64,000 bases of DNA from Quercus robur (taxonomy: Eukaryota > Streptophyta > Magnoliopsida > Fagales > Fagaceae). Location: NCBI RefSeq assembly GCF_932294415.1, contig NC_065536.1, forward strand, positions 8,864,474-8,928,473, given 5' to 3'. Under the pieces are notes generated by a model. The model did no database searches. It was not told the origin of the DNA and saw nothing but the letters and a program-made list of their open reading frames with translations. The position numbers and the translations under genes are program-made. Below are positions 22,534 to 33,840 of this stretch, in pieces (within the stretch, counting starts at the first letter, position 1; every line of letters starts with the position of its first letter).

Positions 22534-23058
22534 ATAATAATAATAATTAAAAAAAAATGTCCAACCCATAAATCCAACCTTACCCAACCCAATTCACATG
22601 GGTTGGGTAAGGTTGGATTTTTTTTAACCCATCATGATGGGTTGAGTTTAAAAAACTCCTCAACCCGACCCATGCACACTCCTATACTAGCATAAGGCTA
22701 CAACTCCCAATAAAATAAATTTAAAGTTGTTACATATTTTGAAAATCTAAATGTTAAATTACATATTTTTTTTACTAAAAAAAATTGTATATTCTTTATG
22801 TTTTTAACTCACATTTCAAATTTCATGTCAATCGGATGTTATTTACTATTCAATTCATAAATTTATTTTTTATATATAATTTAAAACTACAAAACTTGAA
22901 ATTTAAACTTGATCAGTGATCTTTTGAAAATTTCACAAGCATAGAGAATGTAAGAAGAAAATATAATTCAATTGTGAATTTATCAAAAATGCACATCTAA
23001 TAAAAAGATATTAAATGGTGTTGTAGACTTAAGTTACAACCAAGTTTGTTCTTTTGTT

Positions 23059-23071
23059 TCATATCTATCAA

Positions 23072-23103
<32 letters not shown>

Positions 23104-24188
23104 CATAGATTTATAATTATAATGGCACATCCAATTGCTCCCTCTCTTTGCAAAAATTAACATCTAAACACTATTTTAATATTACAATTTAGGTACATTT
23201 TATTTTCGATAATTTATTTGCATCATGTAAGACAAAAAACTAAAAGCTAGTTTATTTATAAAAAGCTAAAAGTTAAATGTTTGAAATAAAGTTAAAATAA
23301 AAAACAAAAAGCTCAAAATTGTAGTCAATAGGAATATATTCATGGGATTTCTAGATACCAATTACATGAAAAAAAGTGTTGGGGATATTACACAAAGTAA
23401 TAATGGAAGAATAAGGTTAACACAAAAAACAAGCAGAAAATAGATAACTTGGAGGCGCAATATTGTTTTCCTTAGACAATATTTGCCACAATATCGTTTT
23501 TCTTAGATAATATTTGCCCCCACAATATTGTTACTAAAGAGTTATCACAAATTTGTCTCTATGATGCAACTAAGATATTAGGTTAAAAATTATGGAGAAT
23601 AACTACAGGATTTCTTATATTTCTCTCTAACATAAGTCTTTATTTATACTCATAGGGTTATATTTCATCAAAAAGTATGTATGGAGAGTCAAAATGTTTC
23701 ATAAAACCGTTCACAAAACTTGATACCTCTTCAAACATTCGAAACAGTTACTAGAAAATTCTGCAGAAAATCCTATTTTACAACTTTCGATCAATCGAGT
23801 GCACTTTTCGATAGATCGAACAAGAATCGAATAGCGATTGATTCATCCAAAAGCTCTAGGATTATTTTCTTACCATTTCGATCGATCAAGCCAAAACTTT
23901 GATCGATTGAATTTCGAATTTTCACTTAGAAAATTTCAGAATTTGTATTTTCACTTTATGAAACAATATTCTCCAAACTCAAACATCATTATTACAACCT
24001 ATCCATATATATACCTATATATACAACAAAAAGCTCCTCCTTTAAGCATTAGGTTTAGGTATGCTGATTTTGGTTCTACAAGGAATGTGAGCTTATTCTA
24101 CCAACTTGGCCGAAATATAGATTTCAATACCATTTTGTTTGCCTAGCTTGTAAGCAAATGTTAAGTTGTTAAAGTTGTTGTTGTTGTT

Positions 24189-24224
<36 letters not shown>

Positions 24225-24909
24225 CTTTTTCTTTTGGTAAAAGTTGTTAATTCGTTTAGTTCGGCTAAAAAACTATTTATACCTTTCAACTTTTCTAGAT
24301 ATATCCACTTTACTATAAAAACTTGCAATTTACACCCATTCCATTAACATCGGTCATAATTTTGCTATTTACTAACAATGGCAGGCCTCTCTCTCAGTAG
24401 AGGGACAAAAAAAGAAATGAAAGGTAGTTTAAATAAATTACTTTAACTTCATTAGTTTGACACCATGTTGTTATCTCTTGGATTTGACATCCCCACTTAA
24501 TTGAAGGAAAATTGCAAAAAATACTAGGGAATTGTAAATCTCAAGTATTGTTCAAAGAAAACCAAAACGTTGTGAGGCTAATCATGAATTAAGATACAAT
24601 TATTATTATCATCATTTTTATTTTTTTGGTGAGTTGCAAGAGGGACACATTGAGACCGTGATATATTGATAATATTTTCAAAGATTGGGATAACTGAGGC
24701 CATGTAATCGAAAACTGAAGGAAGATTGTGCAAGAGAGAGCAGAACTATACATCAGTAATGTAAACTCGTATTATTATCAGAAAGCCCAAAAATATTACT
24801 CAAAAAAAGAAAAAGAAAACAAAAAAAAAATGAGTAAAACAATTATTTTCTCCACAGGTATTACCATGTCATCAAAATTTTCATCAAAATAACATCACAC
24901 TGCACATCC
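23059..24909. other. Intergenic DNA between the nest and the REF/SRPP-like gene
   Basis: Mostly AT-rich. An AT microsatellite ends near 23102. From about 23377 (TGTTGGGGATATTACAC) to about 24150 the sequence may be an LTR-like fragment, with repeated CGATCGATTGA-type motifs at 23788-23910, but no second end or duplication was found. A T run of about 40 lies at 24190-24224. The 3' flank of the REF/SRPP-like gene occupies the right end. No gene seen. Confidence 0.45.
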
Positions 24910-27330
24910 TTAACGAGCTGACACAGCAGCAGCCTCTTTTTCACTGGAAATCAATAGCTCTGATTCAACTCCATCAGCCCTGAAAACATTATTAGCAATC
25001 TTTGGCTCTGATTCAGGTCCATCAGCCCTGGAAACCTTATCAATCTTTGGCTCTGATTCAGCTCCATCAGCCCTGGAAACCTTAGCAATCTTTGGCTCTG
25101 ATTCAGCTTCATCAGCCCTGAAAACCTTAGCAATCTTTTCTGTAGGGACCAAGGGAAGGTATGAGGAAACCCTGTACCCCTTCTCTGCAGTGCTACGCAC
25201 TGTTTGGTTATACTTCTCAGTGCAATAAGCTGCTCCTGGTACAACAACTTGAGCCACTTGGGGGAAGAGAGGGAGCTGATTGAGTTTGTGCCAAGCTGAC
25301 TTTGCGCATTGCTCAGCCTTTGGTTCATACTTGAAGTATAGTTCCTTGGCAGTTGGCTCGTACTTGGCGTACACAGATTTCGCAAGTCCAGAGGCGGTGT
25401 CTACCACCCCAGCACGCTTAACTTCAGAGGCAACAGCTTGAGCAACCACTGGGGCTTTTTGAGCAGCTGAGACGGCCTGGGAAGAAACCTGCTTGATGGT
25501 TGGGGGTACACGGCGGTCCAACTGAATCACAGACTCATCAACCTGCAATTAAGTGAGCAAGCAACAAATTACAAACGGTAAACTCATCAAAGTTATGTTA
25601 AATATCAACCAAAAAAGAATTCTTAAGGAGGCAGCTGCTAATTTATGATAAAGGCTATTCCAGAACCAGTATAAATCATATAGTATCACATCCATGAACA
25701 TTAAAGATGAGATACATCTCGTAAAATTTAGCTGTTATGGGGCAAACTAAGAACTTTGATATCGCTCACCATTACTCTCTGCAAATTATTTAATAAATAG
25801 AAGTATATATTTGAGATAACAGCATTCTAAATTCAAATTGAGGGTGTATAAGTGTGAACATCATGTCTTTCACTAAAAACAATCAGCATGGCCATTTCAG
25901 CACTGGGGCTCATATGAACAGTACATGATAAGCAAATAAGCAAATTTGTCAGTACCCATTACAATCCTAATCACACTACATGATAGTAAGACGATAAATG
26001 ATTCAGTAACCAATGATAATCCTAATTGCAGTCCATGCTATAATAAGATAACAACTGATTCAATGAGAATGGACTAAGGACTAAGACTCACCTTGCGGTC
26101 CACATACTTTAGGACCTCAATAGGGACATCATGGAACTTGTCATACACGGGTCCAACAACACTCTTCACCGTGCCCTCCACGGTCTCAACCCCAGTCTTC
26201 AGAGGACCAGACTTGTCCTTGGCATAAACATAAAGGTTGGTGAAGCACATTATGGTATGAATTGCAGCCACCTGCACGAACTGCAGGTACTTCAGCCTTT
26301 GCTCCTCCTCAGTCTTCCACCCAAAACAAACAAAACAAAAAAAAATCCCATGTCAGCCTTGCAATTCGTCATTGTTATTCAATAACAAAAAGGGGCAAAT
26401 TATATAAATCTTGGTGTTTCTTATTTCATCAAAAACCCACACCATGTTCAAAAATTGTTGCAATTAAACGCCTCAACGAGTCTCTAATTTTTAGTATATT
26501 CTTGCCACCTTCCCCCATCTTCATCCATCCAAACATGATAAAAAATAAGCCAAAATTCAATAAACTGTATTTGACTTTCACAGTTGCCTACATCGTAAGC
26601 TGTGTGTAACTTTCACACGGACCCAATATTGATACCACTTTTATTAACACCAATCACACAACACTAACTCACTAACTCAGCAATCGTGAAAGAAATTGTG
26701 AAACTTATGTGGCTTGACAATAGTTGGGGCACAAAATCCTTCATGTAAAAACAGCACCTTTGATTTTTTTCAAAGCACAATTTTTCAAAACCTCAAAGGT
26801 ATTATAAAATAAAAGTAAACCAATATTCAATAAACTGTGTTTTACTTTCACAATTGCCAACATCATAAGCTGTGTTTGACTTTGACATGAACCCACCATT
26901 GTTACCACTGTTATTAACACAAATCACAACCTGCTAACTCACCAACTCATGCAATCGTGAAAGAAATCCTTAATGTAAAAACTCCACCTTTTTTTCAAAG
27001 TACAAATTTTCAAAACCTCAATTCTTCTGGGTACAAGTTACAATATTTTCAAACACTCCCTATTCTTAATAACTCTTAATTTGAATCAATTGCAAACTAA
27101 ACCGGTATTCATGCAATACACAATAATCTAAAACTTGATAATTTGCATAATCAAATTATTGTTTTTCCATTATTCTCAATTACAAATTCAATTCTAAACC
27201 AAAAAGACATGAAAATTCAAAATCAAAATCCCAATTTCACAATTCTCAACCCCAAATAAATAAACAAAAATTTAGAATCAGAGGACCGTACCATCTCTTG
27301 CTGCTGCGGTTTCAAATCTCCTTCAGCCAT
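24910..27330 (-). CDS. REF/SRPP-family (stress-related / small rubber particle-like) protein
   Basis: Three exons: 27330-27292, 26313-26092 and 25542-24910, GT-AG introns, 297 codons. Residues about 25-215 match the REF domain: [52 protein letters not shown] and a repeated KYEP motif ([20 protein letters not shown]). This family binds the surface of lipid droplets and rubber particles; members influence droplet growth, stress tolerance and polyisoprenoid metabolism. There is no signal peptide. Anything odd is at the C-terminus: residues 223-283 are four tandem 15-16 residue repeats of the form [15 protein letters not shown], beyond the usual 230-250 residue family length. The start is supported by the short exon 1 ([13 protein letters not shown]), which is common in the family, and by a TATA box upstream. 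Which family member this is cannot be told. Confidence 0.93.
24955..25137 (-). repeat. Four in-frame 45-48 bp repeats in the REF/SRPP-like 3' exon
   Basis: The units encode [45 protein letters not shown] and [16 protein letters not shown]. The first three are 45 bp and the last 48 bp; all keep the reading frame. Confidence 0.92.
26555..27020 (-). repeat. Imperfect ~270-bp tandem duplication in REF/SRPP-like intron 1
   Basis: Sequence from about 26555 (ATTCAATAAACTGT) recurs at about 26825 with the same order of motifs: AAGCTGTGT, TTATTAACAC, AATCGTGAAAGAAAT, CAAAACCTCA. The second copy is shortened. It makes up about half of the intron. Confidence 0.75.
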
Positions 27331-27468
27331 GATCACAGTGATTGAATCAAACGAACAAATAGAAACACTGAATCAAAGAAATTATCAAACAAACTGTGTT
27401 TTTGTAACAGAACAAGATTGTGTGCCTTTGTTTGTTAGTTTGTTAAAGAGATAGAGATACGAGGTTGT

Positions 27469-27476
27469 TATTTATA
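27469..27476 (-). promoter_or_regulatory. TATA box of the REF/SRPP-like gene
   Basis: TATAAATA on the minus strand lies about 140 bp upstream of the ATG at 27330. This predicts a transcription start near 27440 and a 5' leader of about 110 bp. Confidence 0.65.
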
Positions 27477-27727
27477 CAGAGAGAAGAGGCACGAATCTTG
27501 GTGCGAGACGAACGAATCAGACGGCTGAGATGGTTGGCGGTGACGCAACGCGGTCTGTGTTGGCTTAAGCGAAGGTGGGGAACAAGTTAGCGTTGACCCT
27601 TAACTTCGTGTTTGTTTTCCCGAATATTACTTTGGGGTTAAGTAATGCACATGCAGACATGCACATTCCACACGCTCGGAATTGTTCTAGAATTTTAATT
27701 TTTAAAGAGGAACGGAAAGGGGATGTC

Positions 27728-28260
27728 GGGCTAAATCGGCAAATTACAGCTCTAAAGTTTAAGAGTTTTTAAATTTTACATTTTAAAATTTTAAAATTTA
27801 GGTTTGAAGTTTTAGAGTTTAGATTTTACATCCTAAAATTTAGAGGTGTTTATACTTCTAAAGTTTGAGAGTGTTTGAATTTTTCATCCTGAAATTTCAG
27901 ATCTAAGATCTGAAATTTCAAGATTTGGATTTTACGCCATAAAATTTGGAAATGTTTAATTTTTATATCATGAAATTTTAGAATTTGAATTTTACCTCTT
28001 GAGATTCTATTATGTTTGCATTAATAGCCTCCATATTTTTTGTTAAGAGAGTAAAATTCAAATTCTGAAAGTTTAGAGTGTAGAATTTAAACATCCATAA
28101 ATTTTAAAGGTTAAAATCTAAATTTTAAAATTTTAGGATATAACATCTAAATATCCTCAAATTTCAAGATGTAAAATCCAAATTTCATCTAAATTTTGAA
28201 ATTTCATGGTGCAAAATTCAAATACTCCCAAATTTTAGGGTGTAGTTTATAATTTAGCCT
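27728..28260. mobile_element. Foldback element with internal inverted repeats
   Basis: The left end (GGGCTAAATCGGCAAATTAC) and the right end (GTTTATAATTTAGCCT) are inverted relatives. The left half repeats phrases such as CCTAAAATTTAGAGGTGTTT; the right half repeats their complements. It resembles the element at 30551-30944. No matching target duplication was found, so the ends may be off by a few bases. Confidence 0.6.
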
Positions 28261-29501
28261 CAACAAAATTTGTATGAATTAATTGAAAATGACAAAGATA
28301 TTTCCAATTTTGTAAATAAAATAACTTGCACTATGATGGCTCCCATATATAACAATTTTTATTTAAAATTTAATGACACACATCTTTTACTTTTTGGGAC
28401 TTAAAGTCGGTAGAAATTTGTATTAATAATAAGCAGTATACAAATAGGTTGTTTCTACCCAAAAAAAAAAAAAATCTTGAAATACATGGTCATATCAATA
28501 CAACGATTTTGAGTTTCAGAAAAAGTATAGATAATATGTGTTGCAGAAATTAAGCAACACAACACCACAAATAATTAATTTATAAGATTTTTCTAATAAA
28601 ATGTGTGAGACAATTTTTTCAGTGTGTGTTTTATTGTGGAGAATTTTAAAACTTGAGAGTTAAAAATACTAAAGAGCTTAAATCATATGTATCAAACGTA
28701 CCCTAATGGTACTAATTAACTTGATTCATAAATTATATAACCCAACTAATAATTTCCCAAAAACATAATATTATTGTTTTGGATTTAGATTTGTTTACAA
28801 TTTAATTCCATAATTTTTTTTTTCATTTTAGTCTTAACTTTTTAAATTTATTTATTTCGTCTACTTCTGTCCAACCTTACCATTTATTTTCCAAGACAAT
28901 GTGGTTTTGATGAAATTAACGGTGGAAATTGGACAAAAGGACTGCATAAAAAATTAATTGCAGTTAACGATAGAAAGGAAAATAAATTAATAAAGAAAAA
29001 GATGGTTGTTAATGACCAAATTTTATAAATTTGCTTGATGGTAACAAATAATGCACTAAAGCATTAGATGCAAAAACATTGTGTAAAAATAATTTTTTGT
29101 GTTTTTCAGTGTTTGGTAGCATTACAAAAAATGAGTCAAAGGAATACTATCTTTAGTCCACATAAAAAGTATTGCTAATTTTTAGATATTTTTTTCCACT
29201 AATTTTTTTTGGAAAACAACTCTATGTCATAGTAAGCTAAATAAGGAAAGTTAAAAGAATTTTTTTTTAACTCATTTAAGGTTATTATCAAACATAAGAA
29301 AATGAGATAGTTTTTAGAAAACATTTTTTAGAAAATGACTCATTTTCTATAAAAATATTATTGCTAAAACAAACAGAGCATAAGTGAAAAGAAAAGAAAG
29401 GAAAACACTTCTCTAATGTATATTTGGAAAAAATAAGAGAGAGAAAAGAAAAGAGAAGAATTACCATGCTTTCCTTAGTGGTTTGTAAAGGGAAAAGAAA
29501 T
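28261..29501. other. AT-rich intergenic DNA
   Basis: No gene or clear repeat family is visible; short A and T runs only. Confidence 0.5.
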
Positions 29502-29880
29502 GATAAAATTTAGTTACAAAATTAATTATAGCTTAAAGTTACAATCTTACTCAATAAAATAAATATTATGACATATTTTAAAAATCTAACCATTAAATTG
29601 CATCTTCTTTATGCTCTTAATACATGTGTCAAATTTTGTATCAATCAGATATTATTTACTATATGATAAAAAAACTTATATTTTCTGCATAATTTTAAAC
29701 TACAAAAATTTGCAATTTAAACAATTTATTGATGACATAACTATTAATATTTAATTTTCTAGAAATTTTGCAAGCATTGAAGATGAAAGAAGGAGATGTA
29801 ATCCAATGGTGAATTTATCAAAATTCATCTCCAATAAAAAAATATTAAATACAACCAATTTTGTTCTTAAATTTTGTTCA
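29502..29880. mobile_element. MULE-type MITE with perfect 9-bp target duplication
   Basis: The 379-bp element starts GATAAAATTTAGTTACAAAA and ends ACAACCAATTTTGTTC...TTGTTCA. It is flanked by AAAAGAAAT at 29493-29501 and 29881-29889. It is the same family as 40269-40666 and the outer remnant at 9750/22688-23058. Confidence 0.85.
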
Positions 29881-30109
29881 AAAAGAAATAAGAAGAAAGA
29901 TATATACTTTCTTTACTTCTATACCCACATGAATTTGAGAGTAATGAACTTAAAATCTTGGACAAAAAGGTAAATTCCTTGTCATGAAAAGTCAAGGTGT
30001 AAATTTAATTATTTCTCTTTTCCCTTCAATTCCGCCCAAATTGGGCAGATAGTCTATCTAAAAAAAAAAAAAAAAAAAAGAGAAGAAGAAGGACAGATAG
30101 CTAAAATCG

Positions 30110-30229
30110 GGCCTAGCAAATTGTGTGTCCACATTTTTCTTTTCTCTCTGGCCTAGCTAATTGTGTGTCCACATTTTTCTTTTCTCTCTGGCCTAGCTAA
30201 TTGTGTGTCCACATTTTTCTTTTCTCTCT
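30110..30229. repeat. Three tandem 40-bp units
   Basis: Units at 30110, 30150 and 30190 begin GGCCTAGC.AATTGTGTGT and end CTTTTCTCTCT. They are nearly identical, with one mismatch in the first unit. Confidence 0.92.
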
Positions 30230-30550
30230 TATTAGCATCCAAATCAAAGAAATGACACGACTTCCGTTCATTTCTCCTCTTTTAATCTTTTCCTTCCCTT
30301 TCACCATTTTCCAAACATAGCGTAAATGTGCTCCCATGATTTACAATTGTTACCACATCCACAAATCAGAATTGTCATGTAGTTAAAAATCAAATAACTA
30401 TAATATAAACCAAGCTACATGTCACAACAACTGTAACACATTGAATGCTTAAAACTCTCTAGATTTATTTCCATAGAAAGAACGCTTCCTAATTTTACTA
30501 TAAGAGACATTTAGGTTGACACCATACCGATGTCCCTCTAATTTTATTTT

Positions 30551-30944
30551 AGGTAAATTACAAATTACATCCTTAAAATTTAAGAGTGTTCAGATTTTAT
30601 ATCTTGAAGTTTTAAAATTTGGATTTTACTTTCTAAAGTTTGAGGTATTTGAATTTTACACCCTAACATTTTAGAATTTTGATTTTACCTCCTAAATTTT
30701 AGAGGTGTTTGGATTTTACTTTTTAAAATTTGGGAGTATTTGAATTTTACACCCAAGAGTTTTAGAATTTAGGGGTGTACAATCTAAACATTTCCAAACT
30801 TTAGAGGGTAAAATCCAAATTCTGAAACGTCATAGTGTAAAATTCAAACACTCCCAACTTCAGGAGGTAAAATTCAAATTCTGAAACTTTAGGGTGTAAA
30901 ATTTAAATACCCCAAATTTTAGAGATGTAATTTGTAATATACCT
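30551..30944. mobile_element. Foldback MITE with perfect 9-bp target duplication
   Basis: The 394-bp element starts AGGTAAATTACAAATTACAT and ends with the inverted ATGTAATTTGTAATATACCT. Flanks at 30542-30550 and 30945-30953 are both TTTTATTTT. The left half holds repeated TTTGGATTTTAC-type phrases and the right half their inverted partners, so the whole can fold into a long imperfect hairpin. Confidence 0.85.
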
Positions 30945-30953
30945 TTTTATTTT

Positions 30954-31483
30954 TTTTGGATATGTGTTTATCGTCTACGTCAGCCATACAATTGTATTGC
31001 TCCATCAATTCTATTGGTAATATGAGCTCATACACTTAAGATGGGAAGACCTGTTCATTGTGTAGTTTATATAATCATAGCAAAAAAAAGAAAAAATAAA
31101 TTTTTTTTATGAAAGAAAGAAGAAAGAAGAAAAATTAAAAACTAAAATTCTGTTGTTAATATGAGCTATATGAATGGGTGATGATTTCTATTTTGGTTTG
31201 TTTTTTTTACTTGGCCTCGTTGTCTCTATTTATCAGTGGCTGTACAGACATGACTTGCTAAAAATTAAATGTTAGAGATGAACATGTACTTTTTTTTTGT
31301 TGTTGGTACATTCTTATTTTTGAACTCTTAAATGTTTCAAATTTTAATGTTGAATTATTTGTTTCAATTCCATTGTGTTGGCCACTTTCATCAGAGAAGT
31401 CAGCCTGTTGCAACTATCATTATCACTTCAAGCAAATGCAGATGCAGATGCTAAAAACACCAACTATAAGAGGAATGGTATCA
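30954..31483. other. Intergenic DNA between two MITEs
   Basis: T-rich and A-rich tracts with no gene seen. Confidence 0.5.
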
Positions 31484-32062
31484 GGGCCGGCTGAACCATA
31501 TAAGTAATTGATGCAATTGTCTAAGGCTCCCAAATAAAAAAAGGCCCCCACTTGTAAAAAAAAAAAATATATATATATATATATATTTATCTATATATTT
31601 TAATTACAAAAAAAAAAATATTTTAGGTACTTTTATTAGTCAATAAAATGCATTAAAAAAACCATATTGTATCTTAAAATACAGAATAGTGCACAATAAT
31701 AGTGCACACAACTTGATAGGATAAGATTGCACAATGCACATAGCATTGTGCAGTCTTGTCCACAAGTCCCAACACATCACAAAGCCTAAACTAAGCTGGC
31801 TCCCACACGACCCCACACTAATTAATAAGTTATCACATTTTTTTTTTTAATGCAAACTCTTATCAATTATTATAAATTATTACACCAATTAATTATTTGA
31901 TGTATATTATATCAACTCATTTGTATTATAGTGATACTAATTTATTGAACCATGTAATAAATTAATTTTTATTTGCACAAATTTAGACTTTAAAGTTAAA
32001 AAAAGAATCCACTTAAAATTTTCACCTAAGACCTCCAAAATTGTTGAGCCAGTCGTATTCTT
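31484..32062. mobile_element. Probable hAT-like non-autonomous element
   Basis: The left end CAGGGCCGGCTGAACC and the right end GTTGAGCCAGTCGTATT are imperfect inverted repeats. The interior is AT-rich with an AT microsatellite near 31568-31586. No clean 8-bp duplication was found. Confidence 0.4.
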
Positions 32063-32331
32063 AAAAAGAAGAAGAGGACAGCAGACTCCTTCAGATATTA
32101 GTCCATTAGGTCAATGGGATCTTGCCTTTGTTTGGGTGGGCCTATAATTGTATTAAGGCCCATGCAATTTGGGCACCATGCACAAGAATTACTGTTTCAT
32201 ACCAGAGCTAGAGCATGCATTGTAAATCACTATGGACCAAGGCCCAGCACCTCAAAAACTTTACTGGTTGTCATGAAAAACTCAAAAATAGTGCAATCTT
32301 ACCTCAAAGAGACTGGTTGTGAAATCTTTAG

Positions 32332-32834
32332 AAGGTGTTTGGTCACTGATTTCAAAACATAGTGTTCAGTGTTTGTTTGAAAAATATTGTTCAAAACATA
32401 TGTTTAAAATAATGGTTTTGGAAATCACCTCCGGGCTGATTTTTAACAACAAAAACTAGTGTTCAGTGGCATTTTCGTAATTAGGTTGAACACTATTATG
32501 GGCCCACCTGGTCAGTTTTTTTGAAAGAATTGTCTCCTCCCTTCCTCTCATCTCTTCACACCAAATTAACAAGGATCTCTCTCAGCCACACAAACAGCAA
32601 CCCAACGGCATTAATTTTGTACTTTGCTCAACATTTTTGTACAATCTAACACACGCATACCAAATACATATTTTATATTTTTAAACACTGAAACATGTTA
32701 TTTAAACCATGATACCAAATACATTTTTTTGTTTTATAAATACTAAAAACACGTATTTCAACAACACTTTTTAAACTACAATTTTCACATCTTTTTAAAC
32801 AATAATTTTTGAACTTTATGACCAAACAGGTCCT
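32332..32834. mobile_element. MITE with TGTTTGGTCA-type termini
   Basis: The left end is AAGGTGTTTGGTCACTG; the right end is the inverted TATGACCAAACAGGTCCTT. Interior phrases such as AAACACTG and GTTTAAA are repeated in opposite orientation. Related tails appear near 36060-36160 and 62275-62365. Boundaries are approximate. Confidence 0.55.
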
Positions 32835-32859
32835 TACTTCTTGGGTTCGGCCATCCAAT

Positions 32860-33840
32860 ATTCTAGACTTCTAGTGCATTGAACTTGATATGAAAATGAC
32901 ACATGTCAAACACGTATTCTATTTTCATATTATCTCATATTTGGTGCAAAGAATTAACATTGAATGGAAGCCTTGCCATTTTTCTTTATAACTCTATGGA
33001 CTCTATGGACTTGGAAAGAAATGGTGGTTGACCTTAAAGAGAGTGATTGTGGAATCTTCATTTCTTCGATTTAGCCATCCAATGTTCTAGTGCAATCTAA
33101 CCTCAAAGAGAGTGACTGTAGAATCTTTACTTATTTGATTGTGGACTTTAGTGCAATCTGACCTCAAAGAGAGTGATTGTATAATTTTTACTTCTTTGAT
33201 TGTGGACTTTAGTGCAATCTGACCTCAAAGAGAGTAATTGTGGAATCTTTACTCCTTTGATTTGGCCATCCAATGTTCTAGTGCATTGGACTTAATACGA
33301 AAATGACACATGTCAAATTCGTATTTTGTTCTCATATTATCTCATATTTGGTTCAATGAATTAACATTGAATGGAAGCCTTGTCATTTTTCTTTATAACT
33401 CTATGGACTCTATGAACCTTGAAAGGAATGGTGGTTGACCTCAAAAAGAGTAATTGTGGAATTTTTATTTCTTCGATTTGGCCATCCAATGTTCTAGTGC
33501 AATCTGACATCAAAGAGAGTGATTGTAGAATCTTTACTTCTTTGATTGTGGACCCTAGTGCAATCTAACTTCAAAAAGAGTAATTGTGGAATCTTTACTC
33601 CTTCGATTTGGCCATCCAATGTTCTAGTGCATTGAACCTAATACGAAAATGACACATGTCAAACTCATATTCTGTTCTCAAATTATCTCAAAATTGGTTA
33701 AATGAATTAAAATTTTTTTTTGGAGAAAGATGGTTAAATGAATTAACATTGAATAGAAGCCTTGCCTTTTTTTTCTTTTTAACTCTATGGACCTAGAATG
33801 GAATAACCCTATGGACCTGGAAATGAATGGTGATGGATTA
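32860..33840. repeat. Higher-order tandem repeat with nested 61-bp units
   Basis: A block with ATGACACATGTCAAA recurs at about 32898, 33305 and 33651 (spacing 407 and 346 bp), each followed by AACATTGAATGGAAGCCTTG-like sequence and AACTCTATGGAC. Between blocks lie tandem units of about 61 bp beginning GTGCAATCTGACCTCAAAGA. Differences in unit number explain the spacing change. Confidence 0.85.

Larger units (their letters stand above)
9773..22687. mobile_element. hAT-like non-autonomous element, split by the Gypsy element
   Basis: The left part, 9773-10194, starts TAGAGGTGTACAGTGAAC. The right part, 22539-22687, ends CATGCACACTCCTATA. The ends are imperfect inverted repeats and the interior has repeated CCAACCC/GGGTTGG motifs, typical of a common plant MITE type. 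Flanks GTAGTATA and CTAGCATA may be an 8-bp duplication with two mismatches. Without the inserted retrotransposon the element is about 570 bp. Confidence 0.65.
9750..23058. mobile_element. Outermost MITE of the nest, split into two remnants
   Basis: The left remnant (about 9750-9772) reads GTATAAAGTTTGGTTGTAG and the right remnant (about 22688-23058) continues with CATAAGGCTACAACT and ends AGTTACAACCAAGTTTG. Together they match the MITE family at 29502-29880 and 40269-40666, with a short deletion in the left terminus. Everything between belongs to later insertions. No clean target-site duplication could be found at the outer edges. Confidence 0.65.

Noticed and set aside
24951..25385. Second long minus ORF overlapping REF/SRPP exon 3
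   Set aside because: Out-of-frame shadow; the REF-domain frame continues from the upstream exons with correct splicing.
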